Shown piece by piece: positions 7,988 through 16,905 of a stretch of DNA of 64,000 nucleotides; within the stretch, counting starts at the first letter, position 1; each line of letters opens with the position of its first letter. Source of the DNA: DTKD01 sp964494345 (GTDB lineage Bacteria > Armatimonadota > UBA5829); the NCBI GenBank assembly GCA_964494345.1, contig CAZBSI010000004.1, positions 186,001-250,000 of the forward strand, written 5' to 3'. The position numbers were made by a program, and so were the translations under genes. The notes under the pieces are model-generated. The model was not told where the DNA came from and searched no databases. It saw nothing but the letters and a program-made list of their open reading frames with translations.

Positions 7988-10366
7988 TTATACCTGTTGC
8001 CTGCCTGGCTTGAGGTTTATGGCCCGGGAGCCTTGCTTGAACGTGCCAGTCACCCCATCCGGCAATGTCACGAAGCCGCTGTATACACCATCCTGCACCC
8101 GCAAGTCCACCTCGATCTCCCCTTTCGGATGCACCATAGCGCCTCTGGCGTTCGATAGCGGGCCTAAGTTAGGCTCGATTTCGACCTTGCCAAACCCTGT
8201 CGACGCCGGCCTTATGCCCAGAATCGTCGCGAAATAATGGTAGATTGGATGAGCAGCCCACCCGTGACAGTCGGACCGACTCGGCTCCGGCATTTCAATC
8301 GCCGTCTTCAGTCCAAGACCCTTCAGACTAAACCACAGATCCATTCGATCTATCATTTTATCGATCCGACCAAGCAGCCTGTAGGTCTCAAAGAGATAGT
8401 GTGAGTAGGAGATAGTAGTTCGATGCAGGTCAGGATCGTTTAACAGCCCTTGCACTATGCGATCCCTGTACCCTGCAAGCTCCCCGCCATCCAGCGCCCC
8501 GCTTAGCAGCGCCAGGCACTGTGTGTGCTCGGAGAAGCTGGTGTGTTTCAGGTCGTCGGCCAGCAGCCCACGCTTTTCATCCCAGAACGATTCGAAAGCT
8601 CGCGATGCAAACCGGCTCAACTCACCAGCCCATTGCTCCGACATACCCTTTCGGCCGATGCTCTCTTCAAGCGACTTCGCCAGGCTCAGGCCATAAATAA
8701 ACTGCCAGTTAATAATCCCGCTGACTCCCTGATCCGCATCGACAGGCATCCCCCACGGCCACGACGGAACCCAATCGACGAAGTTCCAGCCGTTAGGGGC
8801 CTCGATAAGCCCGTCGCTGTTTTCAAACGACAAGTAGAAGTCGAGAATAGCTCGCACACCCGGCATCAGACCTCTGGCAAACGCAACATCCTCACGCCAC
8901 AGCGAATAATCCCGCACCATCCCGATCCACCACAACGCGAACGCCGGTATGACCTGAGTGACGTGGCAGGGATACCTCGACTCTGCTATGCCGGAGATGT
9001 GTCGTGAACTGTCGAAAATACTCAGAGCCTGCCTTGCCAGTCGATCGTCGCGGCTGATCGCGTATGTGGCCAGGCACTCCAGTCGTGTATCTCCCGAGTA
9101 CTGAAGTTGCTCATAATACGGACAGTCCATATAGGTCTCATGCGAGCACATCTGCAGCGCACGCAGCATAATGGGAGTCACCTCGGCCAGCCTGGGGTCA
9201 CTGCACTCGAATTTGCTTTCCATCTCCAGAGGATAGCGCGTCTCCTGCAACGTGAAGCTCTCTATGGTAAGCGGCTCTGCCTGGGTATTTACAATCAGTT
9301 CGATATATCGACCAGCCTGCCACCAGAACGGCCCAAACGCACGATTCTTCCCGCCGTCGGGCTTAAATGTATCCCCGACCGACCAAAACTCCTTGCCGTC
9401 CAGCTCATCCCTATTCTCTTTGACGCCATAGCCCTCCCGGCTCGTATACAAAGACTCCGCCCAGTTGACCTGCACTGTGCTGCCTTTGCCGCCGGATGTG
9501 ACGATTTCAGGGTAGCAGCAATAATACTCCTGCAGGTCGATTATCACACGCCGGTTGGTATTGGCCGGGACCGTAATTTTTCCCTTGCCCTGGATAAGGT
9601 TCCAGCAGTCCAGTTCAGAGGTGATATTATCCTTCAAATCGACCCACGGCCCTGGGGTCTCAGAGACGAATCGAACTTCCCCCGCGAATATATACTTTTC
9701 TATCATAGGCGGCAGAATTGCGGGCTTCATAAGATGCAGGGTGGGGTATTCGTTGCGAATGAAGCCATTTGCGCCTGGATCCTCAACTTTTACCGGCGCC
9801 CATCCGTCTCCTTCGCCTTTCTCAAACCCCCAACCGAACTTCTCTGCATCGACTATCAGGTTCCAGCCCGATCCCCATGCCGGAGACGGATCAACATACT
9901 CATAACCATCAAGTCTCTTCGCCTCCCATTCCGCCACACCCGTGCCTAGCAGTTGTATATACTCACCTTCAGGGGAGAATATAAACCCCGGATAAACCGT
10001 CATCTGCGCAAACGGAGCCTTTCGGCCAAGCGCCCACACGCGAGCCACTATAATATGGTCGCCTTTAGAGACGGGGATGTCATAGGTCTCATATCGCCAA
10101 TTGGTCTTATCGCTGCGCTCGGGGCCGCGCCCTATCCGACGACCGTCCAGATAAAGCTCATACCGCTCATCTGCGCTGACGTGCGCACGAATAACGCAGT
10201 CTTTATCAACGGAAAAACGCTTTCTATATGCGGTAACAAACGGCGGTTCCCCGGCATCTTTGCACGAGACCCAACTACAAGGCCAAATACCCCGCCGTAT
10301 CCAATCTCTATCCTCGCCTGCTATATAAGGATCGTTCTCAATAAAAACCCTCATCCCAACCTCCAT
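7988..10366 (-). CDS. GH78-type alpha-L-rhamnosidase
   Basis: The 792-residue enzyme is expected to remove terminal alpha-L-rhamnose from glycans or glycosides. Beta-sandwich modules occupy about residues 40-380: an N-terminal carbohydrate-binding-like part with RYELYLDGRRIGRGPERSD, then the FGPFWWQAGRYIEL element. The (alpha/alpha)6 barrel starts near 385. DCPYYEQLQYSGDTR (414-428) aligns with the GH78 signature DCPQRDERLGWTGD. No signal peptide is visible, so it probably acts inside the cell on imported oligosaccharides. ATG 10366 has a poor ribosome site; ATG 10354, preceded by GGAGGT, is equally possible. A rhamnulokinase is encoded about 38 kb away in the window, which fits rhamnose use. 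Confidence 0.8.
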   Translation of the reverse strand: MEVGMRVFIENDPYIAGEDRDWIRRGIWPCSWVSCKDAGEPPFVTAYRKRFSVDKDCVIRAHVSADERYELYLDGRRIGRGPERSDKTNWRYETYDIPVSKGDHIIVARVWALGRKAPFAQMTVYPGFIFSPEGEYIQLLGTGVAEWEAKRLDGYEYVDPSPAWGSGWNLIVDAEKFGWGFEKGEGDGWAPVKVEDPGANGFIRNEYPTLHLMKPAILPPMIEKYIFAGEVRFVSETPGPWVDLKDNITSELDCWNLIQGKGKITVPANTNRRVIIDLQEYYCCYPEIVTSGGKGSTVQVNWAESLYTSREGYGVKENRDELDGKEFWSVGDTFKPDGGKNRAFGPFWWQAGRYIELIVNTQAEPLTIESFTLQETRYPLEMESKFECSDPRLAEVTPIMLRALQMCSHETYMDCPYYEQLQYSGDTRLECLATYAISRDDRLARQALSIFDSSRHISGIAESRYPCHVTQVIPAFALWWIGMVRDYSLWREDVAFARGLMPGVRAILDFYLSFENSDGLIEAPNGWNFVDWVPSWPWGMPVDADQGVSGIINWQFIYGLSLAKSLEESIGRKGMSEQWAGELSRFASRAFESFWDEKRGLLADDLKHTSFSEHTQCLALLSGALDGGELAGYRDRIVQGLLNDPDLHRTTISYSHYLFETYRLLGRIDKMIDRMDLWFSLKGLGLKTAIEMPEPSRSDCHGWAAHPIYHYFATILGIRPASTGFGKVEIEPNLGPLSNARGAMVHPKGEIEVDLRVQDGVYSGFVTLPDGVTGTFKQGSRAINLKPGRQQV

Positions 10367-10480
10367 TTTGTCTCTTAAGTTGACGGTTGACAGTTAACGG
10401 TTATCGGTTGCAAAATGCCGTCTATGATGGGCAGCGATCTCCGCCGACTCAAACCTCACTGTCTCCCAAAACCACCGTAA

Positions 10481-10502
10481 TGGCCGATCTCCGCCTCGGC
10501 CA
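10481..10502. repeat. Palindromic repeat (family Q), copy 1
   Basis: The 22-bp sequence TGGCCGATCTCCGCCTCGGC plus CA is an imperfect palindrome closely related to two copies in the 16.9-17.05 kb gap. Those copies have TGTCCGA arms instead of TGGCCGA. The gap 10367-10567 holds this copy, a reversed stretch of the GACGGTTGACAGTTAACGG repeat family at about 10382, and the family P hairpin. I see no gene there. Confidence 0.7.
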
Positions 10503-10524
10503 ATTCCCCCTCAATGTGCAAACG

Positions 10525-10545
10525 GGCCGGGACAGAGGCCCGGCC
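10525..10545. repeat. GC-rich hairpin repeat (family P), copy 2, reverse orientation
   Basis: The core is identical to the copy at 5990 but inverted (arms GGCCGGG and CCCGGCC, loop ACAGAGG). It lies 22 bp beyond the stop of the minus-strand ABC ATPase gene, so its orientation relative to the preceding gene matches the other copies. Confidence 0.85.
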
Positions 10546-10567
10546 CCTACACTATGATGGGTGGCGA

Positions 10568-11278
10568 TTACTCCCTCGGACTCGGCACCGCGATCAACTG
10601 CTCTTCCACATCTTCATCAGACTCCAGCAAACCATCGCGGAATCGCAGGATACGCCTGGCGTGCTGTGCGATATCCGGCTCATGGGTGACGATCACCACG
10701 GTCTTACCCTCATTATTCAATTTTTGGAATATCGCCATAATCTCGACCCCTGTGGCAGTGTCGAGGTTACCCGTAGGCTCATCGCCGAATATAACCGGGG
10801 GATCATTTACCAGCGCACGCGCCACCGCCACTCGCTGCTGCTCTCCGCCGGACATCTGCATCGGGGTATGATGCAACCGATGCCCCAGGCCAACAGACTG
10901 CAGCGCCTCCCGCACTTTTTTAGGATCGCGCCTAATAGTCGAATACATCATAGGCAGCATCGCGTTCTTAAACGCTGACATCTTCGGCAGTAAATTGAAG
11001 CTCTGAAACACAAAGCCGATCTTGCGATTGCGCACCTCGGCTCTCGCTGCATCTGACAATTTGCTCGCATCCGTGCCGTCGAGTATATATTTGCCGCCGG
11101 TCGGCCTGTCCAGACACCCGATCAGGTTCATCAAAGTCGACTTCCCCGACCCCGACGGCCCCATTATCGCCACGAACTCACCGTATTCAATCTTAAACGA
11201 CACGCCTTTAAGCGCCGGAACCTCCACCGTCCCGATTCGATAAGTCTTCTGCAAATTTTGAGCTTCGATAAGCGCCAT
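10568..11278 (-). CDS. ABC transporter ATP-binding protein, MacB/LolD type
   Basis: This is the ATPase of a MacB-like mechanotransmission exporter. In its 236 residues it has Walker A GPSGSGKST (39-47), the Q-loop in FVFQSFNLLP, the signature MSGGEQQRVAVARAL, Walker B VIFGDEPTGNLD and the switch HEP. The DEPTGNLD form is typical of the MacB/LolD/FtsE branch. It is the last gene of a four-gene unit (tolC-like, macA-like, permease, ATPase), starting 13 bp after the permease stop. In E. coli MacB the ATPase and permease are fused; here they are separate genes. Confidence 0.92.
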   Translation of the reverse strand: MALIEAQNLQKTYRIGTVEVPALKGVSFKIEYGEFVAIMGPSGSGKSTLMNLIGCLDRPTGGKYILDGTDASKLSDAARAEVRNRKIGFVFQSFNLLPKMSAFKNAMLPMMYSTIRRDPKKVREALQSVGLGHRLHHTPMQMSGGEQQRVAVARALVNDPPVIFGDEPTGNLDTATGVEIMAIFQKLNNEGKTVVIVTHEPDIAQHARRILRFRDGLLESDEDVEEQLIAVPSPRE

Positions 11279-11291
11279 ATATTTATTCTAC

Positions 11292-12596
11292 CTATCCGTA
11301 ACGCAACGCTTCGATGGGGTCAACCATAGCCGCGCGCACCGCAGGATACATACCGAACACCACGCCGACCAGCGCCGACACGCTGAAAGAGACTATAACA
11401 GCCTGCATAGAAACCATCGTTCGCCAACCTGCAAAATCCGATATCAGTTTAGCTCCGCCTACGCCGGCCACCACTCCAATTAACCCGCCCATACACGTAA
11501 TAACCAGCGCCTCCAGCATAAACTGCCTCACGATGTCCCATCGAGTCGCACCAATACATCGCCGCACCCCGATCTCACGAGTGCGCTGGGTTACCGTGGC
11601 CAGCATAATGTTCATAATGCCGATGCCGCCCACCAACAGCGAAATACCCGCAATAGCCGCCATAACAATGTTGAATATCCGTTGTGTAGCCTGGCTCTGC
11701 TTCAACAACTCCGCAGGAATTATAATCTCATAATCCCGAATCCCCCGATGAGTACGATTCAGAATGGAACGTATAACCGACGCCGCAGGCCCTGTTGCGT
11801 CCTCGCTGTCGAGCTGCACAATTATCTCGCTGAGCGACGCATTATCCGGGCTTTGTTTGCTCATCAATTTCTGTGCTATGCGCTGAAGCATAATTATATC
11901 CGAAGGCACCGCCTGCTGGGAGGCTATGTTGAAGTCAGTCACCGAGACGTTTACGGGAATATAAATATCTGAGTTGAGGTCTCTCATCGTGGAAAAGGCC
12001 TTCGCGGCGCCGACTTCCTTTGGCTTCATCAGCCCAACCACCCGGAACAGGCGATTATTTGCCTTCACCATCTGGCCTAATGGGTCGCTAAACCCAAAAA
12101 GTTCACGTTTAGCCGCTGCTCCAAGCACACAGACCGGCAGATGCTCCTCGATGTCCTTATCCCTCAAGAACCGACCGGATTCGAGTTCGGACTTGCTCAC
12201 AGTCAGATATCCCGGAGTAGTGCCGACTATTTTAACCGAAACGGGCTTTTCACCGACCTTGACATCAGCAAATACTTCCCTGGTAGGCACGACACGTTTG
12301 GCAAATGTGCAGACCTCTGTGATGATTCTGGCATCGCTGGCCTTCAGCCCGAACGGGGAACGCTCCTCCGCTCGATTAGCCAACTCCCCAGTGATTGAGG
12401 CGCGTTTAATGTGGAGGACGTCGATGCCCATCTGCTTGATTTGATCCAGCGCCTCCTGTTTGGCGCCTTCGCCGATGGAGACCATCGCAATAACTGCGGC
12501 CACGCCGAAGATCACACCCAGCATCGTGAGCATTGAGCGCATTTTGTGCGATAGAAGCTCAGTAAGTCCGGTTTGAATCGCATCAAGGATGCCCAT
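11292..12596 (-). CDS. MacB-like ABC transporter permease (FtsX domain)
   Basis: This 434-residue inner-membrane permease has the MacB layout. A transmembrane helix at about 22-42 follows the motif LLSHKMRSMLTMLGVIFGVAAVIAMV. A large periplasmic domain spans about 45-305. Three C-terminal helices follow, beginning with the FtsX signature GGIGIMNIMLATVTQRTREIG. Its ATG shares one base with the stop codon of the adaptor gene (TAATG), so translation is coupled. With the neighbouring adaptor and TolC-type channel it should export small molecules or peptides across both membranes; the substrate is unknown. Confidence 0.9.
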   Translation of the reverse strand: MGILDAIQTGLTELLSHKMRSMLTMLGVIFGVAAVIAMVSIGEGAKQEALDQIKQMGIDVLHIKRASITGELANRAEERSPFGLKASDARIITEVCTFAKRVVPTREVFADVKVGEKPVSVKIVGTTPGYLTVSKSELESGRFLRDKDIEEHLPVCVLGAAAKRELFGFSDPLGQMVKANNRLFRVVGLMKPKEVGAAKAFSTMRDLNSDIYIPVNVSVTDFNIASQQAVPSDIIMLQRIAQKLMSKQSPDNASLSEIIVQLDSEDATGPAASVIRSILNRTHRGIRDYEIIIPAELLKQSQATQRIFNIVMAAIAGISLLVGGIGIMNIMLATVTQRTREIGVRRCIGATRWDIVRQFMLEALVITCMGGLIGVVAGVGGAKLISDFAGWRTMVSMQAVIVSFSVSALVGVVFGMYPAVRAAMVDPIEALRYG

Positions 12597-14026
12597 TATT
12601 TCTTCGCTGCTCCCGAATTCGGCATTTCAGGAAGCGGCGAGGGTTGTTTTTTGTCCTTATCTGCCTGAGATGACGAGCCTGGGGCGTTGCTGCCGGCTTC
12701 CTGGTGATCCATCGCGCGTGTTGGATCCCGCAGGGCTATTACAGTATTCTTATCGAGACCCTTTTTCACGATGACGAAACTATCGTTGCTCAGTCCGGTG
12801 TCGATCGTCCGTCGCTCGAAGCCTTTGGCCGTCTTTACAAACACCTGGGTTTTGCCGTCCTTTTCTACCACTGCCTCCAGCGGCACATACAGGACATTTT
12901 TTACCGCATCGCAAATGAACTCGGCGTCGGCAGTCATTCCGGGCTTAATAGTCTTAGGGTCGGATTCCTTAAGCGCCACCGATACTTCGAAGTTCTTGCG
13001 ACCGGGCGTCGACCCGGTTTCCATAGGGTTGCCCTCAGTTGCCAAACTGGATATGCTCGAAACCGTGCCGTGAAATGTCTTGCCCGGTATGGCCTCCATT
13101 TTGACCACAACCGGCATCCCCATTGTTATCCTCGGTGCGTCGGATTCGCCAACGTTTACTCGCACCAGCATTTTGGAAAGATCCGGCAGCAGACAAATCG
13201 ACTGACGCATACGAATCGTGTCACCTTCCTGAATCTTCCTGAACTCTCCCGGCCCTGACCACGTCTTAGATATCACAACCATCCCCGGCGCCGGAGCCTT
13301 TATAGTTCCTCCGCTCATTCGCGTCATCGACTCCTCCAGTGATCGTTGCTGGGTGTCCAGAGCAAACTTTACCTTCCGCAGGTCAGCTTTTTTCTGATTT
13401 TCTTTGGACTGATTATCCGCTTCCTGCAGTTCAAGATCTTTCTTGCCTTTCATTTCAGCAAGCTCTTTAGAACGCACTGCAAGCTCGGCCTGTTCGACCT
13501 GATCCCTTGGAACCAGCTTCTCATCGGCCAGACGCTTCTTCTTTTCCAGCGTCTTTTTCGCCATCTCTAACTCGTTTACAGTGAAGTCGTAGTCGGCTTT
13601 CTGCTTGTCGTAGTGAGTCTGATTGCTGGCCACCAGCATCCGATACTCTTCCTCGACCCGCGCGACCTCAGCCTCAGCGTTGTTGACGGTTAATTTCTGG
13701 TTACGAACCTCCCTGTCGAGATCACTGCGATCCAGTTCGGCGATCACGTCTCCAACCTTGACGATGGTGCCCTCGGCAACAAGATAGATCAGCTTTCCAT
13801 TATCCTCACCAAACACCGGCACCGAGCTTTCCGCTGCCAAAGCGCCTATCTCGTGGAAACTGACCGTAAAGTCGCCGTATTTTACTTTACCTTGCGGAAT
13901 ATACACCACGGTCTTTTTGGGCTTGAAGTATTTGGAATACATTGGTATTCCCCAATGTTGCACTGCCACCGCCAGCAGCACCACCATCATAGACCGCGAT
14001 CCCCAAAGTTTTATCTGACGTTTCAT
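12596..14026 (-). CDS. MacA/HlyD-type periplasmic adaptor protein
   Basis: The 476-residue membrane-fusion protein links the MacB-like permease to the outer-membrane channel. A single N-terminal membrane anchor (about 8-28) is followed by a biotinyl-lipoyl-like half, NGKLIYLVAEGTIVKVGDVI. A long coiled-coil hairpin runs from about 115 to 245 and is Glu/Lys/Arg rich. The second lipoyl half GTIKAPAPGMVV follows, then the beta-barrel and membrane-proximal domains. The tail is Ser/Pro/Lys rich and disordered. It overlaps the upstream tolC-like gene by 4 bp (ATGA), showing a single operon. Confidence 0.9.
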   Translation of the reverse strand: MKRQIKLWGSRSMMVVLLAVAVQHWGIPMYSKYFKPKKTVVYIPQGKVKYGDFTVSFHEIGALAAESSVPVFGEDNGKLIYLVAEGTIVKVGDVIAELDRSDLDREVRNQKLTVNNAEAEVARVEEEYRMLVASNQTHYDKQKADYDFTVNELEMAKKTLEKKKRLADEKLVPRDQVEQAELAVRSKELAEMKGKKDLELQEADNQSKENQKKADLRKVKFALDTQQRSLEESMTRMSGGTIKAPAPGMVVISKTWSGPGEFRKIQEGDTIRMRQSICLLPDLSKMLVRVNVGESDAPRITMGMPVVVKMEAIPGKTFHGTVSSISSLATEGNPMETGSTPGRKNFEVSVALKESDPKTIKPGMTADAEFICDAVKNVLYVPLEAVVEKDGKTQVFVKTAKGFERRTIDTGLSNDSFVIVKKGLDKNTVIALRDPTRAMDHQEAGSNAPGSSSQADKDKKQPSPLPEMPNSGAAKK

Positions 14027-15417
14027 TTGAACTCCAACTGTGTTATGTCTTCGCCAATCACCCTGTTCAGGTCGATTGCTGCGAGGTATAGATCTGTTTT
14101 CGCCGAGAGCAGGCTGCTGTCGGCCTGGGTAAGCGCCTGCTGCGCGTCCAGTACGTCTCGGCTGGAACCCTCGCCTTCTTCCATCATCCTGTTAGCGATT
14201 CGCAGGTTCTCCTCGGCTACTGTCTTATTTTTTCCCAATATCTCCAAAGAAGATTTAGCGCTCTCTACTCTACGATACGACGCCCGGACCTGCTCTGTTA
14301 TCTGATCCATCTGAAAAAGTCGCAGGTTTCGCAGAACATCCAACTGTCGCGAGGCTATGTCCTGGTTCTCTTTCAGAGCGCGTTGATCCAACGGCACGCT
14401 ATACTCCAGGCCAGCGGCAAACAACCCATCCCCAAAGAGTGAACGACCGATAAATCCCGTAGAGCGATTCAATCCATTAAAGCTCGCCACAGCGTCGAAT
14501 CTCGGCCGCAGTTGATCTTTCGTATGGGCCAGTTGCCGAGTCTGTTCTTCTAATCTCTGGTCATAAATCACCAACTCGGCGCGGTTGCTCAGCGCAGTGT
14601 TAATGGCATCGGACAACGGCGGAATCTCGACATCCTTTTGCGGCACGCTGTCGATTAGCTCCGGGGTCTCACCGATGCCTGCCCCGATTGCTATCATCAA
14701 CTGGTCTAAAGCGTTGCGCGCCCGGCGCTGCTGGGAGTTGAGGGCGTTTTGGGTTTGGGATACCTGAATCTCAGAACGAGTGACGTCGATGCCGGCGGCG
14801 CTGCCCATTTCCTCTCTTTTGCGCCAGCCCTCAGCCGCCTCTTCGGCAAACTGCACCGCTTGCTCTCGCACTTTCACTTCTTCTCTGGCAAGCACCGCCT
14901 GATAATATGCCTCAATAACGCCCTGCACGGTGGCTTGTCGAGACAGATATAATTGCTTATTTTGTATGGTAGTATCAGACTGGGCGCTTTGGATGGCGAG
15001 GCCTTTTCTGGAGAGCAATCCTCGGCCTTTGTTCAGCGGTTGCGCAATAGTAGCGCCGAGTGCGCCGGATTTATTGCCAGTTGCAAATGGAGAAAGCAGC
15101 AGTGACGCTTGAGTTCCGAGCGGATTTTCATAACTCAAGTCCGTCGACACCAGGCTCGACAGATCCGAATTACTGCGCGCTGTCTGAAGATTAGTGCTGG
15201 TGCCCAAGTTTAGAGAAGTGACGTATCCGGCAATTTTGAGCTTCGACTGTGAAGCTCTCTCAGATTCTTCGGCTTGCTTAAGGCTCGGATTCACGTCCAA
15301 TGCGATGTTGATCGCATCCGATACACTTAGCGCTGCCGGGATAGTCTTCTCAGCACAGCAAGGTACAATACACGCGGCTAAAAATACCAAAGCCGCGATT
15401 AGCCTTTGGTAACTCAT
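14023..15417 (-). CDS. TolC-family outer membrane efflux protein
   Basis: The 464-residue channel component is expected to form a trimeric barrel and periplasmic alpha-tunnel. A signal peptide covers about residues 1-22. Two repeated OEP halves are visible: SVSDAINIALDVNPSLKQAE at the start of the first and PLSDAINTALSNRAELVIYD at the start of the second, each followed by long heptad-rich helices. It is the first gene of the exporter operon. The upstream minus-strand region contains a TATAAT at about 15495-15490 but no convincing -35 element. Confidence 0.9.
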   Translation of the reverse strand: MSYQRLIAALVFLAACIVPCCAEKTIPAALSVSDAINIALDVNPSLKQAEESERASQSKLKIAGYVTSLNLGTSTNLQTARSNSDLSSLVSTDLSYENPLGTQASLLLSPFATGNKSGALGATIAQPLNKGRGLLSRKGLAIQSAQSDTTIQNKQLYLSRQATVQGVIEAYYQAVLAREEVKVREQAVQFAEEAAEGWRKREEMGSAAGIDVTRSEIQVSQTQNALNSQQRRARNALDQLMIAIGAGIGETPELIDSVPQKDVEIPPLSDAINTALSNRAELVIYDQRLEEQTRQLAHTKDQLRPRFDAVASFNGLNRSTGFIGRSLFGDGLFAAGLEYSVPLDQRALKENQDIASRQLDVLRNLRLFQMDQITEQVRASYRRVESAKSSLEILGKNKTVAEENLRIANRMMEEGEGSSRDVLDAQQALTQADSSLLSAKTDLYLAAIDLNRVIGEDITQLEFK

Positions 15418-15749
15418 AGTATTCGTCGTCTCTCGCCCCTCAAAAGTTCTTCGACGTCCACGCCGTCCGAACCTTCTGTTATTGTCACATATTATATAGA
15501 CGACGATAAATCGGCTGTGGTTCTCATTATCCTGGCACCAAATACCGGTAATTCTCGAAGCAACCTCTTGTGTGATCTGAGGGCATAATCTCTATGTAAC
15601 GGACAAACAGCATATTGAACAAGTGAATATTTTGCTTTTTCTCTGCACCGGCGACGCTGGAAGCTAGATAGCGAGTAGTATTGAGTTCTCCGCTGGAGAA
15701 TTGAATCCTGAACATTGTGTGGTGGAAAGCCGCGCCGAGCAGTAAAAAT

Positions 15750-15850
15750 ATAAGACACCGATAAGGGCAAATCCCGGGTGATCGGGAGACGCAAAGCCTA
15801 CGGGGCTCTATATTATTTTACTCCGGAGATAGCAACTCATGATCCGCTTG
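15750..15850 (+). ncRNA. Class I cyclic-di-GMP riboswitch (GEMM-I)
   Basis: The core matches the GEMM-I consensus in order. AAGGGCAAA (15763-15771) is followed by a 6-bp stem UCCCGG/UCGGGA closed by a GUGA tetraloop of the GNRA class. GACGCAAAGCC (15788-15798) follows, then a second hairpin with UACGG and CUCCGGAGAUAGC (to about 15833). A G falls where Vibrio Vc2 has G20, which fits cyclic-di-GMP rather than cGAMP. It is on the plus strand, opposite the tolC operon. Within 120 bp downstream come a 30-codon ORF and a strong terminator, so it may act by controlling transcript completion. Exact P1 boundaries are uncertain. Confidence 0.85.
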
Positions 15851-15871
15851 ATGGGTCTTTGAGGTTCGGAG

Positions 15872-15964
15872 ATGAGAGCTGGCCGGGCTGCCGAAGGTCT
15901 GATGGCACGCAATATCCGCCTGCCGGTGTCTGGAAGGGAGGTACTTGGCAGGGATGAGCTATAG
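15872..15964 (+). CDS. Possible 30-residue ORF between riboswitch and terminator
   Basis: ATG 15872 opens a 30-codon frame ending at TAG 15962-15964, directly against the terminator stem (starts 15965). GAGG lies 7 nt before the ATG. The product would be basic, beginning MRAGRAAEGLMARN and ending GREVLGRDEL, with no membrane segment. I recognise no family. A 7-codon frame (ATG 15839) overlaps the region just upstream. The ORF may be real, or the segment may simply be the expression platform of the riboswitch. Confidence 0.3.
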   Translation: MRAGRAAEGLMARNIRLPVSGREVLGRDEL

Positions 15965-16006
15965 TCGGGCGGCTTCGGTGTATTCGAAGCCGCCCGATGT
16001 ATTTTT
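15965..16006 (+). terminator. Strong intrinsic terminator downstream of the GEMM-I riboswitch
   Basis: A perfect 13-bp stem TCGGGCGGCTTCG/CGAAGCCGCCCGA with a 7-nt loop is followed by TGTATTTTTAT. The CCGAAG at 15891-15896 could pair with CTTCGG at 15973-15978 and open the stem, so an antiterminator is conceivable. It separates the riboswitch from the activase gene that starts at 16064. Confidence 0.88.
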
Positions 16007-16063
16007 ATCCTCTCTTAATCACCACAAGCAGGACGCAACCTGCCCGATATATAAACATCTCAT

Positions 16064-16855
16064 GTGAACACTAATAATTACCAGACAATATCAGCAGGCA
16101 TAGACATCGGATCCCTTTCCACAGATGCGGTGATCCTTGCCGATCAAAGCATATTAACTTACTCTATCGTGCCGACGCTATCCAGCAGCGTAAAAGCCGC
16201 AAGAGATGCATACGACCAGGCGCTGAAATCCGCCGGGCTATCTGAGCAGGCCATAACCTGCGTGGTAGCCACAGGTTACGGCAGAGGCAGCATCGACTTC
16301 GCGGACAAGACTGTCACCGAGATCACATGTCACGCCGCAGGTGCGCGGTGGCTCTTCCCACAGGCCCGAACCGTGATCGACATCGGCGGCCAGGATAGCA
16401 AGGTCATCCGGCTCTCCGAGGACGGTCGCGTCGACGACTTCGCGATGAACGACAAGTGCGCAGCCGGGACAGGAAGATTTCTAGAGGTAATGGCGAGGTC
16501 ACTGGACACGGATTTGCACTCTCTGGGCAGGCTATCGGCACTATCAAAGCAGGAAGTCCGCATATCGAGCACCTGCACAGTCTTCGCCGAATCCGAAGTC
16601 GTGGCGTTGGTAGCGCAGGGGGTAGCAAAAGAAGATATTATACGCGGGTTGCATCGCTCCGTCGCCGAGAGGATATTTGCGATGGTAGCCAGACTACGTG
16701 CGGAAGGGCCATTCGTAATGACAGGAGGAGTCGCCAAAAACTCCGGCGTAGTTGCTGCTATTGAGGAAAGGCTGCAATCGACCCTCTTGTTACCCGAAGA
16801 ACCCCAAATAGTAGGCGCCCTGGGCGCAGCCATCATAGCAAACAGAGGCGTGTAA
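16064..16855 (+). CDS. CoA-dehydratase activase (BadF/BadG/BcrA/BcrD ATPase, HgdC-like)
   Basis: These homodimeric ATPases carry one [4Fe-4S] cluster and drive an electron into 2-hydroxyacyl-CoA dehydratases or benzoyl-CoA reductases. The 263-residue protein has the ASKHA phosphate motifs GIDIGSLSTDAVIL (12-25) and DIGGQDSKVI (106-115). The two cluster cysteines are NDKCAAGTG (Cys132) and SSTCTVFAESE (Cys171). The C-terminal adenosine motif is MTGGVAKN. Length equals the compact HgdC type. The start is GTG; the ATG 2 bp earlier is out of frame. No Shine-Dalgarno is seen. No dehydratase subunits are encoded anywhere in the window, so the partner is unknown. Confidence 0.88.
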   Translation: MNTNNYQTISAGIDIGSLSTDAVILADQSILTYSIVPTLSSSVKAARDAYDQALKSAGLSEQAITCVVATGYGRGSIDFADKTVTEITCHAAGARWLFPQARTVIDIGGQDSKVIRLSEDGRVDDFAMNDKCAAGTGRFLEVMARSLDTDLHSLGRLSALSKQEVRISSTCTVFAESEVVALVAQGVAKEDIIRGLHRSVAERIFAMVARLRAEGPFVMTGGVAKNSGVVAAIEERLQSTLLLPEEPQIVGALGAAIIANRGV

Positions 16856-16905
16856 GACGAAAGAGAATCGCCCTGACACTCCACAGGCTTTCAACAATAA
16901 CGTAG

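Noticed and set aside
15492..15794. A 100-codon minus-strand frame upstream of tolC
   Set aside because: It is antisense to the riboswitch core, has no ribosome site and resembles no protein.
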